Part shown: positions 19,064 through 27,207 of the stretch, piece after piece | How the letters are laid out: each line of letters starts with the position of its first letter | Numbering within the stretch: position 1 is the first letter of the stretch | Assembly: GCF_039540375.1 (NCBI RefSeq) | Contig: NZ_BAABEX010000030.1 | Span: 124,001-188,000 of the forward strand | Direction of reading: 5' to 3' | Source of the DNA: Acidovorax_G lacteus | Lineage (GTDB): Bacteria > Pseudomonadota > Gammaproteobacteria > Burkholderiales > Burkholderiaceae_C | Length of the DNA stretch: 64,000 bases | Made by a program: the position numbers and the translations under genes | The notes under the pieces: model-generated | Told to the model about the DNA's origin: nothing | What the model saw: the letters and a program-made list of their open reading frames with translations, nothing else | The model's database searches: none

Positions 19064-20539
19064 TCAGGGACACGTGCCGATCACGTAGTAGTTGGGGCCG
19101 GTCTGCTTGAGCGTGGTGGTGGCAAACACATTCCACAGGCCCATGTTCTGGTTGGAGCCCTGCGCATACGTGATGCCGTACAGCGCATACGCCCGCCCAG
19201 CCAGCGTGTGCGCGTAGTTGCTGGCCGTGGTGCAGGTGCCCGTGCCGCCACTGGCCGCCAGCGTGGTGGCCGACACCGCGCCAGACGCCGCGCCCTCGGC
19301 CCCGCTCGCGTCAGCGGCGCGCACCGTCCAGCTGTAGGTGGTGGCGGCCGCGAGGCCGGTGTCGGTGTAGGTGGTGCCGTTCACCGGCAGCGCATTGGCC
19401 TTGTTGCCGTTGCGATACACGTTGTAGCTGGCCGCCCCGGCCACGGCATTCCAGCCCAGCGCCATGCTGCTGGCCGTGGCGCCGGATGCGCTCAGGCCCG
19501 TAGGTGCGGGCAGCGCCACCGGGTCGGGCGGCGTGGTGCTGCCGCCGCTGACCAGGCGGTCCACCATGGCCTTGATGGCCACCATCTGCGGGCCGCTCTT
19601 TTTGGCGTAGTTGGCGCTGTCGTAGCCCCACCAGTCCCAGCAGCTGTTGGTGGCTGCGGTGCTGGTCTGGGGGTACAGCAGCACGATGTTGTTGGTGTCG
19701 GCCCAGCGGTTGTAGCCCGTGTTGCGCACGTACTGCTGCTGCACATCGCTCACGTTTTGCTTGCAGCCGTGCAGCACCACATGCAGGCGGCAAGTGGCCG
19801 TGCCGCCGGCCTGGCAGGCCTGGGGCACATAGGCCCAGCCCGTACTGGCCATGCCATGGCCGGTGACGAACTGGCTCTGGTTGAATTCGATGAAGTTGCC
19901 TGCGGGCAGCGCGGCGTTGTTGCGCGCATTCAAGGGGCCGTACAGGTGCTGCAGCATGGCCCCGGCCAGGTCAAAGTTGCAGTCGCTGATGTAGGGCGCG
20001 CCCTTGGTCGAGCAGGTGTTGCCGTAGTCGTCGGTCACCATCGCATGCTCGGCCGCGATGTCCTTTTTGTAGACCACGTTGGCCGCGGGCACGAAGCTGT
20101 TGTAGTAGGTGCGCAGGGCGTCCATCACGCCGGGTTTGACCACGCTGTCGAGCGTGCCCGAGAACAGGTACACCTTCGAGTTCTGCAGGTGGGCCACCGG
20201 GTCGATGCTGCCCTGGCTGGCCCAGGTGTTGGTGGTGCTCACCAGCGTGCTGGTCGGAATGCCCGCAGGGCTGGCCATGCAGCGGCCTGTGGCATTGACC
20301 ACCGAGCCCTCGGCGCAGTAGAACGGCCCCCCGGCCACCACGCCCGCGCCCTTGGCAAAGGTGGCCGAATAGGCCACATGCAACTGCACGGCCATGAAGC
20401 CGCCCGAGGACAGACCGGATACCGTGGTCTGCGTTTTGTCGATCTTGAGGGCGGGCAGGTTCACTGCGGCCCACGAGGACCCGGATACCAGGGCCCAAGC
20501 GGCACTGGCAGCGGCCGCGCGAAGGAAGGCATGTGTCAT
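19064..20539 (-). CDS. phaZ: Extracellular poly(3-hydroxybutyrate) depolymerase
   Basis: A 491-residue secreted enzyme that hydrolyses PHB granules outside the cell. A signal peptide ends near WAA (residue 25). The lipase box GLSSGG with Ser44 lies at the N-terminal end of the mature catalytic domain, as in type 2 domains. Candidate Asp and His are in GTLDSVV and TGHGMAS, and LHGCKQN resembles an oxyanion loop. A fibronectin type III linker follows (about residues 355-440), then a short C-terminal substrate-binding domain (GRAYALYGITYA, GLWNVF). The ATG at 20539 is used. It stands between a binding-protein gene and livG in the sigma-54-controlled operon. Confidence 0.95.
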   Translation of the reverse strand: MTHAFLRAAAASAAWALVSGSSWAAVNLPALKIDKTQTTVSGLSSGGFMAVQLHVAYSATFAKGAGVVAGGPFYCAEGSVVNATGRCMASPAGIPTSTLVSTTNTWASQGSIDPVAHLQNSKVYLFSGTLDSVVKPGVMDALRTYYNSFVPAANVVYKKDIAAEHAMVTDDYGNTCSTKGAPYISDCNFDLAGAMLQHLYGPLNARNNAALPAGNFIEFNQSQFVTGHGMASTGWAYVPQACQAGGTATCRLHVVLHGCKQNVSDVQQQYVRNTGYNRWADTNNIVLLYPQTSTAATNSCWDWWGYDSANYAKKSGPQMVAIKAMVDRLVSGGSTTPPDPVALPAPTGLSASGATASSMALGWNAVAGAASYNVYRNGNKANALPVNGTTYTDTGLAAATTYSWTVRAADASGAEGAASGAVSATTLAASGGTGTCTTASNYAHTLAGRAYALYGITYAQGSNQNMGLWNVFATTTLKQTGPNYYVIGTCP

Positions 20540-20616
20540 GGGGTGTGTCTCCAAAGTGTTTTTTGAGAACGAAACCGACCATCCCCCGTGTGCGCCGGGG
20601 GTTCCTTGCTCTGTTG

Positions 20617-20637
20617 AAAAAAAGGGGCGGCCGCCCC
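20617..20637 (-). terminator. Intrinsic terminator/attenuator between binding protein and phaZ
   Basis: On the minus strand, GGGGCGGCCGCCCC (a perfect palindrome) is followed directly by seven T. It lies 60 bp after the binding-protein stop and 78 bp before the phaZ start. Partial read-through would give high binding-protein expression and lower hydrolase and transporter expression. Confidence 0.8.
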
Positions 20638-20697
20638 TGCGGGATGTACCCCGGCGCGCCGGACTCGCCAGCCGTGCGCCGGGCCACGCCAACCGGA

Positions 20698-21882
20698 TCA
20701 GCGCTTGTTGCGGATCGGAATCTGCATCTCTTCCGGCTTGATCTCGCGCACCAGCTCGGGCACGCCCCAGGCGAACGCCGGGTCCACCTTGATCTTGAAG
20801 TGGTACATGCTCTGCATGGCCTGGTGGTCTTCCTTGCGGAAGGTCATCGTGCCCTTGGGCGTGTCAAAGCTCATGCCTTCCATGGTGGAGATGAGCTTGT
20901 TGGTGTTGGTCTCACCGTTGGTCTTCTTGAGCGCGGTGACCAGCGCCATCGCGGCGCTGAAACCGCCGGCCGTGAAGAAGTCCGGCGGCGTCTTGAACTC
21001 CTTGTAGTGCGCGGCCACCAGGGCTTCGTTCACCGGGTTCTTGGGAATGCCGAAGTAGTAGTAGGTCGCGCCTTCCATGCCCGGGAAGTTCTTGTACGCA
21101 GCCATGGCGGGCAGGATGTTGCCGCCCGTGGCGATCTCGATGCCATAGCGCTTGAGGTCGAGGTCGGCGATCTTGAACGGGTTGCCCGCGCCAGCCCAGA
21201 TGATGAAGATGATCTTGCGGCCCGGCTGGTCCTTGAGCTTGTCGATCAGGCGCTGCGCACCGGCGGTGAAGTCAGTGGTGTTGGTGGGCAGGTACTCCTC
21301 GTGCACCAGCTTGGCATTCTTGAGTGCGTCCTTGAAGGCCTTCACGCCGTCGCGGCCGAAGGCGTAGTCCTGCGCGAGCGTGGCCACCGTCACGCCGGGC
21401 TTGTCGATGGCCACGGCATTGCTGATCGCGTCCTGGCTGCTGTTGCGGCCGGTGCGGAAGATGTACTTGTTCCACTTGTCGCCGGTGATCGCATCGGCCA
21501 CGGCGGGCTCAACCAGCAGGATCTTTTTGTACTCTTCGGCCACGGGCAGCATGGCCAGGGCCACACCGCTCGACGTCGGGCCCACGGCAATGTCGGCCTT
21601 GTCGTCCGAATAAGCGGCGGCCAGCAGGTTCTTGCCCAGGTCGGGCTTGCCCTGGTCGTCTTTTTCGATCACGACCAGCTTCTTGCCGTTGATGGTCATG
21701 GTGCCGCCGGTGGCGTAGTTCAGGCCCATCAGCAGGCCGGTCTGGGTCTGCTTGCCATAGGCTTCAAGCGGGCCGGTCTTGCTGTAGATGTGGGCAATGC
21801 GGATTTCGCGCGACTGCGCCAAAGCCGATGCCGAGAACACGGTGGCCAGGGCGGCCAGGGCAACCAGGGTGCGACGGTGCAT
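20698..21882 (-). CDS. HAAT-family substrate-binding protein, first gene of the PHB/3HB operon
   Basis: A 394-residue periplasmic binding protein. The signal peptide ends in SASALAQ, and the mature protein starts REIRIAHIYSKTGPLEAYG, typical of the LivJ/LivK group. Later segments include VGPTSSGVALAM and DYAFGRDGVKAF. It is the first gene behind the sigma-54 promoter and ends before a terminator-like hairpin. The neighbours (PHB depolymerase, oligomer hydrolase, livGFHM) suggest 3-hydroxybutyrate or its short oligomers as ligand; this is not proven by sequence. The ATG at 21882 gives a clean signal peptide. Confidence 0.9.
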   Translation of the reverse strand: MHRRTLVALAALATVFSASALAQSREIRIAHIYSKTGPLEAYGKQTQTGLLMGLNYATGGTMTINGKKLVVIEKDDQGKPDLGKNLLAAAYSDDKADIAVGPTSSGVALAMLPVAEEYKKILLVEPAVADAITGDKWNKYIFRTGRNSSQDAISNAVAIDKPGVTVATLAQDYAFGRDGVKAFKDALKNAKLVHEEYLPTNTTDFTAGAQRLIDKLKDQPGRKIIFIIWAGAGNPFKIADLDLKRYGIEIATGGNILPAMAAYKNFPGMEGATYYYFGIPKNPVNEALVAAHYKEFKTPPDFFTAGGFSAAMALVTALKKTNGETNTNKLISTMEGMSFDTPKGTMTFRKEDHQAMQSMYHFKIKVDPAFAWGVPELVREIKPEEMQIPIRNKR

Positions 21883-21910
21883 GGGATGTCTCCTGTAGTG
21901 ATGCACCGAA

Positions 21911-21930
21911 ATTGCACAAGGCGTGCCAGG
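21911..21930 (-). promoter_or_regulatory. Sigma-54 (-24/-12) promoter
   Basis: The minus strand reads CTGGCACGCCTTGTGCAA. GG of TGGCACG (21927-21926) and GC of TGCA (21915-21914) are separated by exactly 10 bp, as RpoN promoters require. It lies about 30 bp upstream of the binding-protein start, directly downstream of a sigma-54 activator gene. One base of the -12 element deviates from TTGCA. Confidence 0.88.
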
Positions 21931-21960
21931 GAAAAAGTTGTTACTTGACAGTCACTTACA

Positions 21961-22028
21961 AGACATGCGCGCACTACATGTCTTTTTTTCAGACAGTTCA
22001 TTTGTCTGATATTCAGACAAATGTCTGA
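21961..22028. promoter_or_regulatory. Enhancer (UAS) array for the sigma-54 activator
   Basis: Three dyads built on one core: AGACATG-N9-CATGTCT (21961-21983), TCAGACA-N7-TGTCTGA (21989-22009) and TCAGACA-AA-TGTCTGA (22013-22028). They lie roughly 60-125 bp upstream of the expected transcription start, the usual place for enhancer-binding protein sites. The array ends just before the activator stop codon. Confidence 0.78.
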
Positions 22029-22031
22029 AAT

Positions 22032-23537
22032 CTACACAGGGTTTTCCAGACGTTCGTACAGCGTCGCGCGCGAGATACCCAACTGCCGCGCGGTGGCCAG
22101 CTTGTTGCCGCCGTGCGCCTTCAGCGCCGCGGCAATCGCCTTGCGTTCCAGCTCGGCCACTTGCTCGGCCAGCGGGCGCAGCAGGCGCTGCTCGTCGTCG
22201 GGCTCGGGGGCATGCACGGCGGCCACAGGCGCAGCCGGCTCCACGCCCGCCTCGCGCAGCACGCGTTCGAGCTGCGCCGCGTCGATGGATTGCGAATCGC
22301 TGCGCATCACGGCCTGCTCCAGCACGTTGCGCAGCTCGCGGATATTGCCGCGCCAGGGCTGCCCGGCCAGCAGGGCCAGCGCGTCGGGCAGCAGTTCGGG
22401 CGGTGCGGTGCCGCTGCGCAGGGCCAGGTCTTCGCCCAGTGCTTCCACCAGCGCGGGAATGTCGCTGCGCCGCTCGCGCAGCGCAGGCACGCGCACCGGC
22501 AGCACATGCAGGCGGTAGAACAGGTCTTCGCGGAACTTGCCCTCGCGCACCAGCCCGGCCAGGTCGCGCGAGGTGGCGGCCACCACGCGGATGTCCACCG
22601 GCACCAGCTTGTTCGAACCCAGTGGCTCGATCTCGCCTTCTTGCAGCGCACGCAGCAGCTTGGCCTGCAGGCTCTGCGGCATGTCGCCAATCTCGTCGAG
22701 GAACAACGTGCCCCCGTGCGCCAGCTTGAACTTGCCGTCGCGCCCCTTGCGGTCGGCCCCGGTGTAGGCGCCCGGGGCCACGCCAAAGAACTCGGCTTCA
22801 AGCAGTGTGTCGGGCACGGCAGCGATGTTCACGCTCACAAACGGCCCGGCCGCGCGGCTCGACGCCGCATGGATCGCATGGGCCAGCAGCTCTTTGCCTG
22901 TGCCGGTCTCGCCCAGCAGCAGCACCGGGCTGCTCGACTGCGCCGCGCGCCGGGCCTGGCGCTTGACTTCGGCCGCCGCCGGGCTCGAGCCGATGAAGCT
23001 GGCAAAGGTGTACTTGGCGCGGCGCTCGCCATCGCCGCCCAGCGTGCGGCTGCGCTGGCTGGCCAGTTCGCGCCGCGCGTCGTCCAGGTCGCGCTGCAGT
23101 CGCGCAAACTTGCTGATCAGCGGCTGCAGCGTCGTTTCAGGGTGGTCGAACAGCACAATGCCGATGGCCCCGATGACCTCGCCCGCCTCGTCGCGCAACG
23201 GAATACGGCTCACCACAAAGGTGCCCGCCTTGTTGGTCAGCAGGTCGATCAGCACCGGCTGGCCGGTCTCCAGCACACGGCGCATCTGGGTGTTGGGAAT
23301 CACCTCCTCCACCGTGCGGCCCACGAACTGGTCCAGCGACGAAAAGCCCAGGTCGGGCAGGAAGCGCTGGTAGCCCTCGTTCACCCAGACGATACGCCCG
23401 CCGCGGTCCACCAGGAACATGCCCTGGCTCACGCTCGAAAACAGCTGGAACATGGAGCGCGCGGCCAGCTCCAGGATGCTCTGCCCGTCCAGTGGCAGCG
23501 CGGGGCTGGCGCGGTCGGTGGTGTCGGTCAATGGCAT
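22032..23537 (-). CDS. Sigma-54-dependent transcriptional activator (PAS-AAA-Fis)
   Basis: A 501-residue enhancer-binding protein. An N-terminal PAS domain (about residues 20-130) contains GMFLVDRGGRIVWVNEGY. A short coiled linker leads to the AAA domain with Walker A GETGTGKE (209-216), Walker B LFLDEIGD and the sigma-54 contact loop GAYTGA (256-261), a Tyr variant of GAFTGA. The C-terminus is a Fis-type helix-turn-helix (LATARQLGISRATLYERL). It lies directly upstream of a sigma-54 promoter and dyad sites, so it very likely drives the PHB/3HB operon. The layout recalls HbcR, the PAS-type activator of 3-hydroxybutyrate use in Pseudomonas; orthology is untested. Confidence 0.92.
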   Translation of the reverse strand: MPLTDTTDRASPALPLDGQSILELAARSMFQLFSSVSQGMFLVDRGGRIVWVNEGYQRFLPDLGFSSLDQFVGRTVEEVIPNTQMRRVLETGQPVLIDLLTNKAGTFVVSRIPLRDEAGEVIGAIGIVLFDHPETTLQPLISKFARLQRDLDDARRELASQRSRTLGGDGERRAKYTFASFIGSSPAAAEVKRQARRAAQSSSPVLLLGETGTGKELLAHAIHAASSRAAGPFVSVNIAAVPDTLLEAEFFGVAPGAYTGADRKGRDGKFKLAHGGTLFLDEIGDMPQSLQAKLLRALQEGEIEPLGSNKLVPVDIRVVAATSRDLAGLVREGKFREDLFYRLHVLPVRVPALRERRSDIPALVEALGEDLALRSGTAPPELLPDALALLAGQPWRGNIRELRNVLEQAVMRSDSQSIDAAQLERVLREAGVEPAAPVAAVHAPEPDDEQRLLRPLAEQVAELERKAIAAALKAHGGNKLATARQLGISRATLYERLENPV

Positions 23538-23626
23538 GGCGCGATGGTAGCGCGCGGGCCTGCGCACCCGCCACCACCGCGGGCGGGCGGCGTACCATGC
23601 GGGCTGGCCTGCTTCCCGTGCACACC

Positions 23627-24358
23627 ATGACGTTGAGACCCCTGCCCTGGCTGTCTGTGGCCCTGCTGCTGGCAGGCTGGTGGTGGGGCGACGCGCTGCC
23701 GCCCGTGGCCGACCTGCACCCGGCCGTGCTCACCGAGCCGCAGCAGACCGGCACCCAGCGCGGCCCGTTCCAGGTGCGCGCACAACACATCGACTACAGC
23801 GTGACGCCGGTGCAGGACTACGCCATCAGCGGCCTGGTGGTCAGCCGCCACGACACCTCGACCTGGTGGAACTGGATCCACGAGGCCGCTGGCGACCACC
23901 TGAACGTGGCCGACCTGTGCATGGTCTGGGGCGCCAATGCGCGCTCGGGTGCGTACGAGCGCATGTCGTTTTCGAGTGGTCAGTTCGTCTGCTACGTGAG
24001 CACCCGCGACCCCGAGGCCGCGCGGCCCGACAACCTGCGCGCGCTCTCCAACAACCACCTGCTCACCGACTCCCCGACCGTGGCCCGCCGCCTGCGTGGC
24101 TTGCGTGTGGGCGATCAGGTGAGCATCCAGGGCGAGCTGGCCGAGTACCGCCATCGCGCGGGCTTTGACTTCCACCGCGGCACATCGCTGACGCGCGACG
24201 ACCAGGGCAACGGGGCCTGCGAGACGATTTTTGTGCGCGATGTGCAGGTGCTGCGGAGCGCGCCGCTGTGGCCGCGGATGCTGTGGTGGGCGGGGATGGG
24301 CTTGGCGGTGCTGGCGCTGTGGCAGTGGTGGACGCGGCCGCACCGGCGGGAGGATTGA
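23627..24358 (+). CDS. Conserved membrane-anchored protein of unknown function
   Basis: A 243-residue protein not recognised by family name. It has one N-terminal hydrophobic segment (LPWLSVALLLAGWWW), a soluble extracytoplasmic middle, and a C-terminal membrane segment (WAGMGLAVLALWQWW). The middle includes DYAISGLVVSRHD, DLCMVWGANARSG and a possible OB-like strand run VGDQVSIQGELAEY. The two membrane segments imply a periplasmic domain held at both ends. It diverges from the sigma-54 activator. The ATG at 23627 is chosen because the hydrophobic segment follows directly; an in-frame ATG at 23597 is also possible. Confidence 0.7.
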   Translation: MTLRPLPWLSVALLLAGWWWGDALPPVADLHPAVLTEPQQTGTQRGPFQVRAQHIDYSVTPVQDYAISGLVVSRHDTSTWWNWIHEAAGDHLNVADLCMVWGANARSGAYERMSFSSGQFVCYVSTRDPEAARPDNLRALSNNHLLTDSPTVARRLRGLRVGDQVSIQGELAEYRHRAGFDFHRGTSLTRDDQGNGACETIFVRDVQVLRSAPLWPRMLWWAGMGLAVLALWQWWTRPHRRED

Positions 24359-24374
24359 GGCCCGGAACGGCTTT

Positions 24375-24434
24375 GGGGCTCAATCGGCTGCTCGTGCTTG
24401 GGTTCTAAGCACGAGCAGCTATGGAATTCATAGC
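24375..24434 (-). repeat. Mini-repeat copy B (after membrane-protein gene)
   Basis: On the minus strand the copy starts GCTATGAATTCCATAGCTG and continues to CCGATTGAGCCCC. The arms GCTGCTCGTGCTT (24387-24399) and AAGCACGAGCAGC (24407-24419) form a perfect 13-bp stem with a 7-base loop. It is the most symmetrical copy in the window and could act as a hairpin at the end of the upstream transcript. Confidence 0.75.
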
Positions 24435-24510
24435 GTTTGGTTCTATTGGCGGTAGTTGGCCACTGTGCTTGTGCTGTGTTCTGAGGCCGGGATGTGCGCC
24501 CGGCGGCGCA

Positions 24511-24544
24511 CCTTCTTTCTTTTGGGTCGCCAAAAGAAAGAAGG
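24511..24544. repeat. Perfect 15-bp inverted repeat at the contig edge
   Basis: CCTTCTTTCTTTTGG, loop GTCG, then its exact reverse complement. It is followed by GGCAAAGAAAAGGCGACCCC up to the run of Ns. Sequences of this kind are common intergenic repeats in Comamonadaceae genomes (recalled, not searched). Its position at the gap suggests it caused the assembly break. Confidence 0.8.
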
Positions 24545-24564
24545 CAAAGAAAAGGCGACCCCAC

Positions 24565-24574
24565 NNNNNNNNNN
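24565..24574. other. Assembly gap (ten Ns)
   Basis: Ten unknown bases join two contigs. The true distance and content are unknown. The gene to the right loses its 3' end here, and reading frames that cross the Ns are not meaningful. Confidence 0.99.
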
Positions 24575-26962
24575 CAGCTCGGCGCTGAGGTTTTCGAGCA
24601 TGACGACGAATTCGTCGCCGCCAAAGCGCGCCACGGTGTCCACTTCGCGCACGCAGCCGCTCAGGCGCTGGGCCACTTGCCGCAGCAGCTGGTCGCCCAT
24701 GTCGTGCCCCAGGGTGTCGTTCAGGTCCTTGAAGTTGTCCAGGTCGATGAACAGCAGGGCGCCCAACTGGCGGCTGCGCTGCGAGGTCATCACCGCATGC
24801 TGCAGGCGGTCGAGGAGCAGACGGCGGTTGGGCAGACCGGTGAGCGCGTCAAAGAACGCCAGCCGCTCGATCTCCTGCTCCGCGCGCTTGCGGTCGGTGA
24901 TGTCGCGGCACACGCCCAGCACGCCCGTCACCTGACCCGACAGGTCGCGGATCGGGGTCTTGATGGTTTCGAACAGGCCTTCGTATCCGTCTTCCGCAAA
25001 GCGCAGGGTTTCCTCGTAGGCCAGCGGCTGCCAGGCCGCCATGGCCTTGTGGTCGTAGCGGCGGAACTGCTCGGCCTGCTCTTGGCCGAAGAGGTCTTCG
25101 TCGCGACGACCAACGATGTCGCTTTCCGGACGGCCCGCAAAGCGCTCGAACACCGGGTTGACGGCCAGGTACACGCCCTCCACGTCTTTGAGGAACACCA
25201 TGTCGGGCATGGCGTTGACCACGCTGGCCAGCCGGGCCTTCTGCTGCTCAAGCTCCTGCTCGATGCGCTTGAGGCCCGTGAGATCGTAGGAAAACATCGT
25301 CACGGCCGAGACGCCGTCGGGCCCCGGCGCTTCGGGCACGATGGCCGAATGCCAATAGCGCGGGCCATTGCGCCCGTCGATACGGTTCTCGAACACCGCT
25401 GGCTGCCCGGCAAAGGCCTGCATCCAACGCGGCAGCAGGCGTTCGTGCAGGTCCCAGGGCAGCACTTCTGCCAGAAAGCGACCCCGGATCTGGTCGGGCG
25501 TGGTCTTCATCCATTGGGCCTGCTGCGGGTTGACATAGAGCACGCGCAGGTCGCGGTCTATGCGGGCCACCCCGCCGGGCATGCGCTGCAGCATATTGGC
25601 CATCTGGGCCTGCAACGCGTGCTCGGCTTCCTGCGCATGGTGCTCGGCCGTCACGTCGCTGATCACGCCGTCCCAGAGCATGCGGCCAGAGCCAATGCGG
25701 CGCGGCGAGGCACTGATGCGCATCCAGCGCTGTTGGCCGTCACCCGGATGCCGGGTGCGCACCACCGCCTCCATGGGGGTGAGGGTGCGGAACGACTCGA
25801 TCTCGATGCGGGACAGTTCTGCGCGGTCTTCCTCCACGATCTGTCCGTACAGCAGGCGGGCGTCCTGCATCACCGCCTGCGCCGTCACACCGTGCACGCG
25901 CTCGACCGCATCGCTCACGTGCACGAACTGGCGGGTTCCGTCGGGCTCACGCACGATCTGATAGAGCACCGTGTGCGGGAGGTTGCGTCCCAGCAAGGTC
26001 AGGCGGGTTTCGTTCTCACGCAGGCGCTCCTGCGCATCCTGCAGGCGGTGGTAGGGCTGGCGAATGCCCGCAGTGAAGACCTCCTGGAACAGCAGCGCAT
26101 ACCCCACCACCCGCAGCGCGTGGGCCAGTGGCCCGCCGATGGCCGAGTGGCCGCCCAGCGTCGCCACCGCCAGCTCGCCCGCCATGAAGGCAAACGCCGC
26201 TGCCGCCAAACTCGCATTGCGTGTAAGCCCCGGGCCAGAGGCCGCCTGATCGGGGCGGTGAAAGAGCCGCCAGGCCGTCATCCCCAGCAGCAATGCGAGG
26301 CCCGATGCCACCACGGTGCGCACGTGCCCCTGCAGACCGGTGCTTAACCATGCCGCCAGCGGCGTCTGGGCCAGTGCAACCACCAGCAGCCCGCAGACCA
26401 CGCCCAGCACCAGCCACAGACGTCCCCGCCCAGGCAAACGACCGCCGAAAGCCAGCCACCCGAGCGCGAACGCCTCGCCCAGCCGCGCCACCGTGCTCAG
26501 CCAAAGCGATGGCTGGGCCACCTCGGCCGGCATATGCACGGGGGTGGAGTGGGCCAGAACACCGTGCAGAAAGTTGCAGATGGCCGCCACGAGGATGCCC
26601 ACGACCAGCACGTTGGCGCAGCCCTGGTCCTGCTCGTCGAGCACATGCAAGGAGACCGCCACGACGAGCAGGCCCAGCACGACGGCCACCAATTCCAGCA
26701 GCGGCTCCAGCCCGTGGGTGCTGCCAGCGGTCGAACCCAGGGCGCGGGTGGCGAGCATCAGCATCGCCACCAGCATGCCCACTCCGAGCAACACACCCAG
26801 CGCAGGACTCAGGCCAGAACGGGACGTGCGCCCTGTGCCGACAGAAGCCCGGCCCTCGTGGCCAGGCGCTGCGGGGGGCGCCACGCCTGCAAGCGTGGGC
26901 CCCTCAGGTGTTGCGGGCGGGATGGCGGCAGCAGACGGAGACGCAGGCACCGGAGACGCCAT
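24575..26962 (-). CDS. Membrane PAS-GGDEF diguanylate cyclase, 3' end lost in gap
   Basis: At least 796 residues remain. An Ala/Pro-rich N-terminus is followed by several membrane segments (about residues 55-290) resembling a MASE-type sensor. Three PAS-like regions follow, including AERDI-type output ends (LGVCRDITDRKRAEQE). The last visible part is a GGDEF domain (FFDALTGLPNRRLLLDR, LFIDLDNFKDLNDTLGH) with an intact RFGGDEF catalytic loop. The protein is cut about 12 residues after that loop, so the end of GGDEF and any EAL domain are missing. It should synthesise c-di-GMP from GTP in response to an unknown signal. Confidence 0.88.
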
Positions 26963-27207
26963 GAATCAGCCCCCCAATGCCCGGCACGCCGATACGCTGC
27001 CTGCCCGGCAGCGCAAGGCCCCGCAACGCCGGACGGCTGGGAACAAAGGAACCCGCGTAGTGGGCTGGCAGGCTGGCACGGCGATCACACTCCAGGCGAA
27101 AGGGCGAGGTCAGCGCCAGTATGCGACGCGACGTAACAAGTGTATCGACACACCCGCCCGCCGCGAAGGCTGCCCAAGCGCATCGGCTGGACTTGCCAGC
27201 CGGTGTC

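Noticed and set aside
9521..22021. Similarity between the TTTGTC/GACAAA dyad of the photolyase operon and TTTGTCTGA/TCAGACAAA in the sigma-54 enhancer
   Set aside because: Half-site spacing differs (3 bp versus 9 bp) and the photolyase operon has no sigma-54 promoter in view; six-base similarity can be chance.
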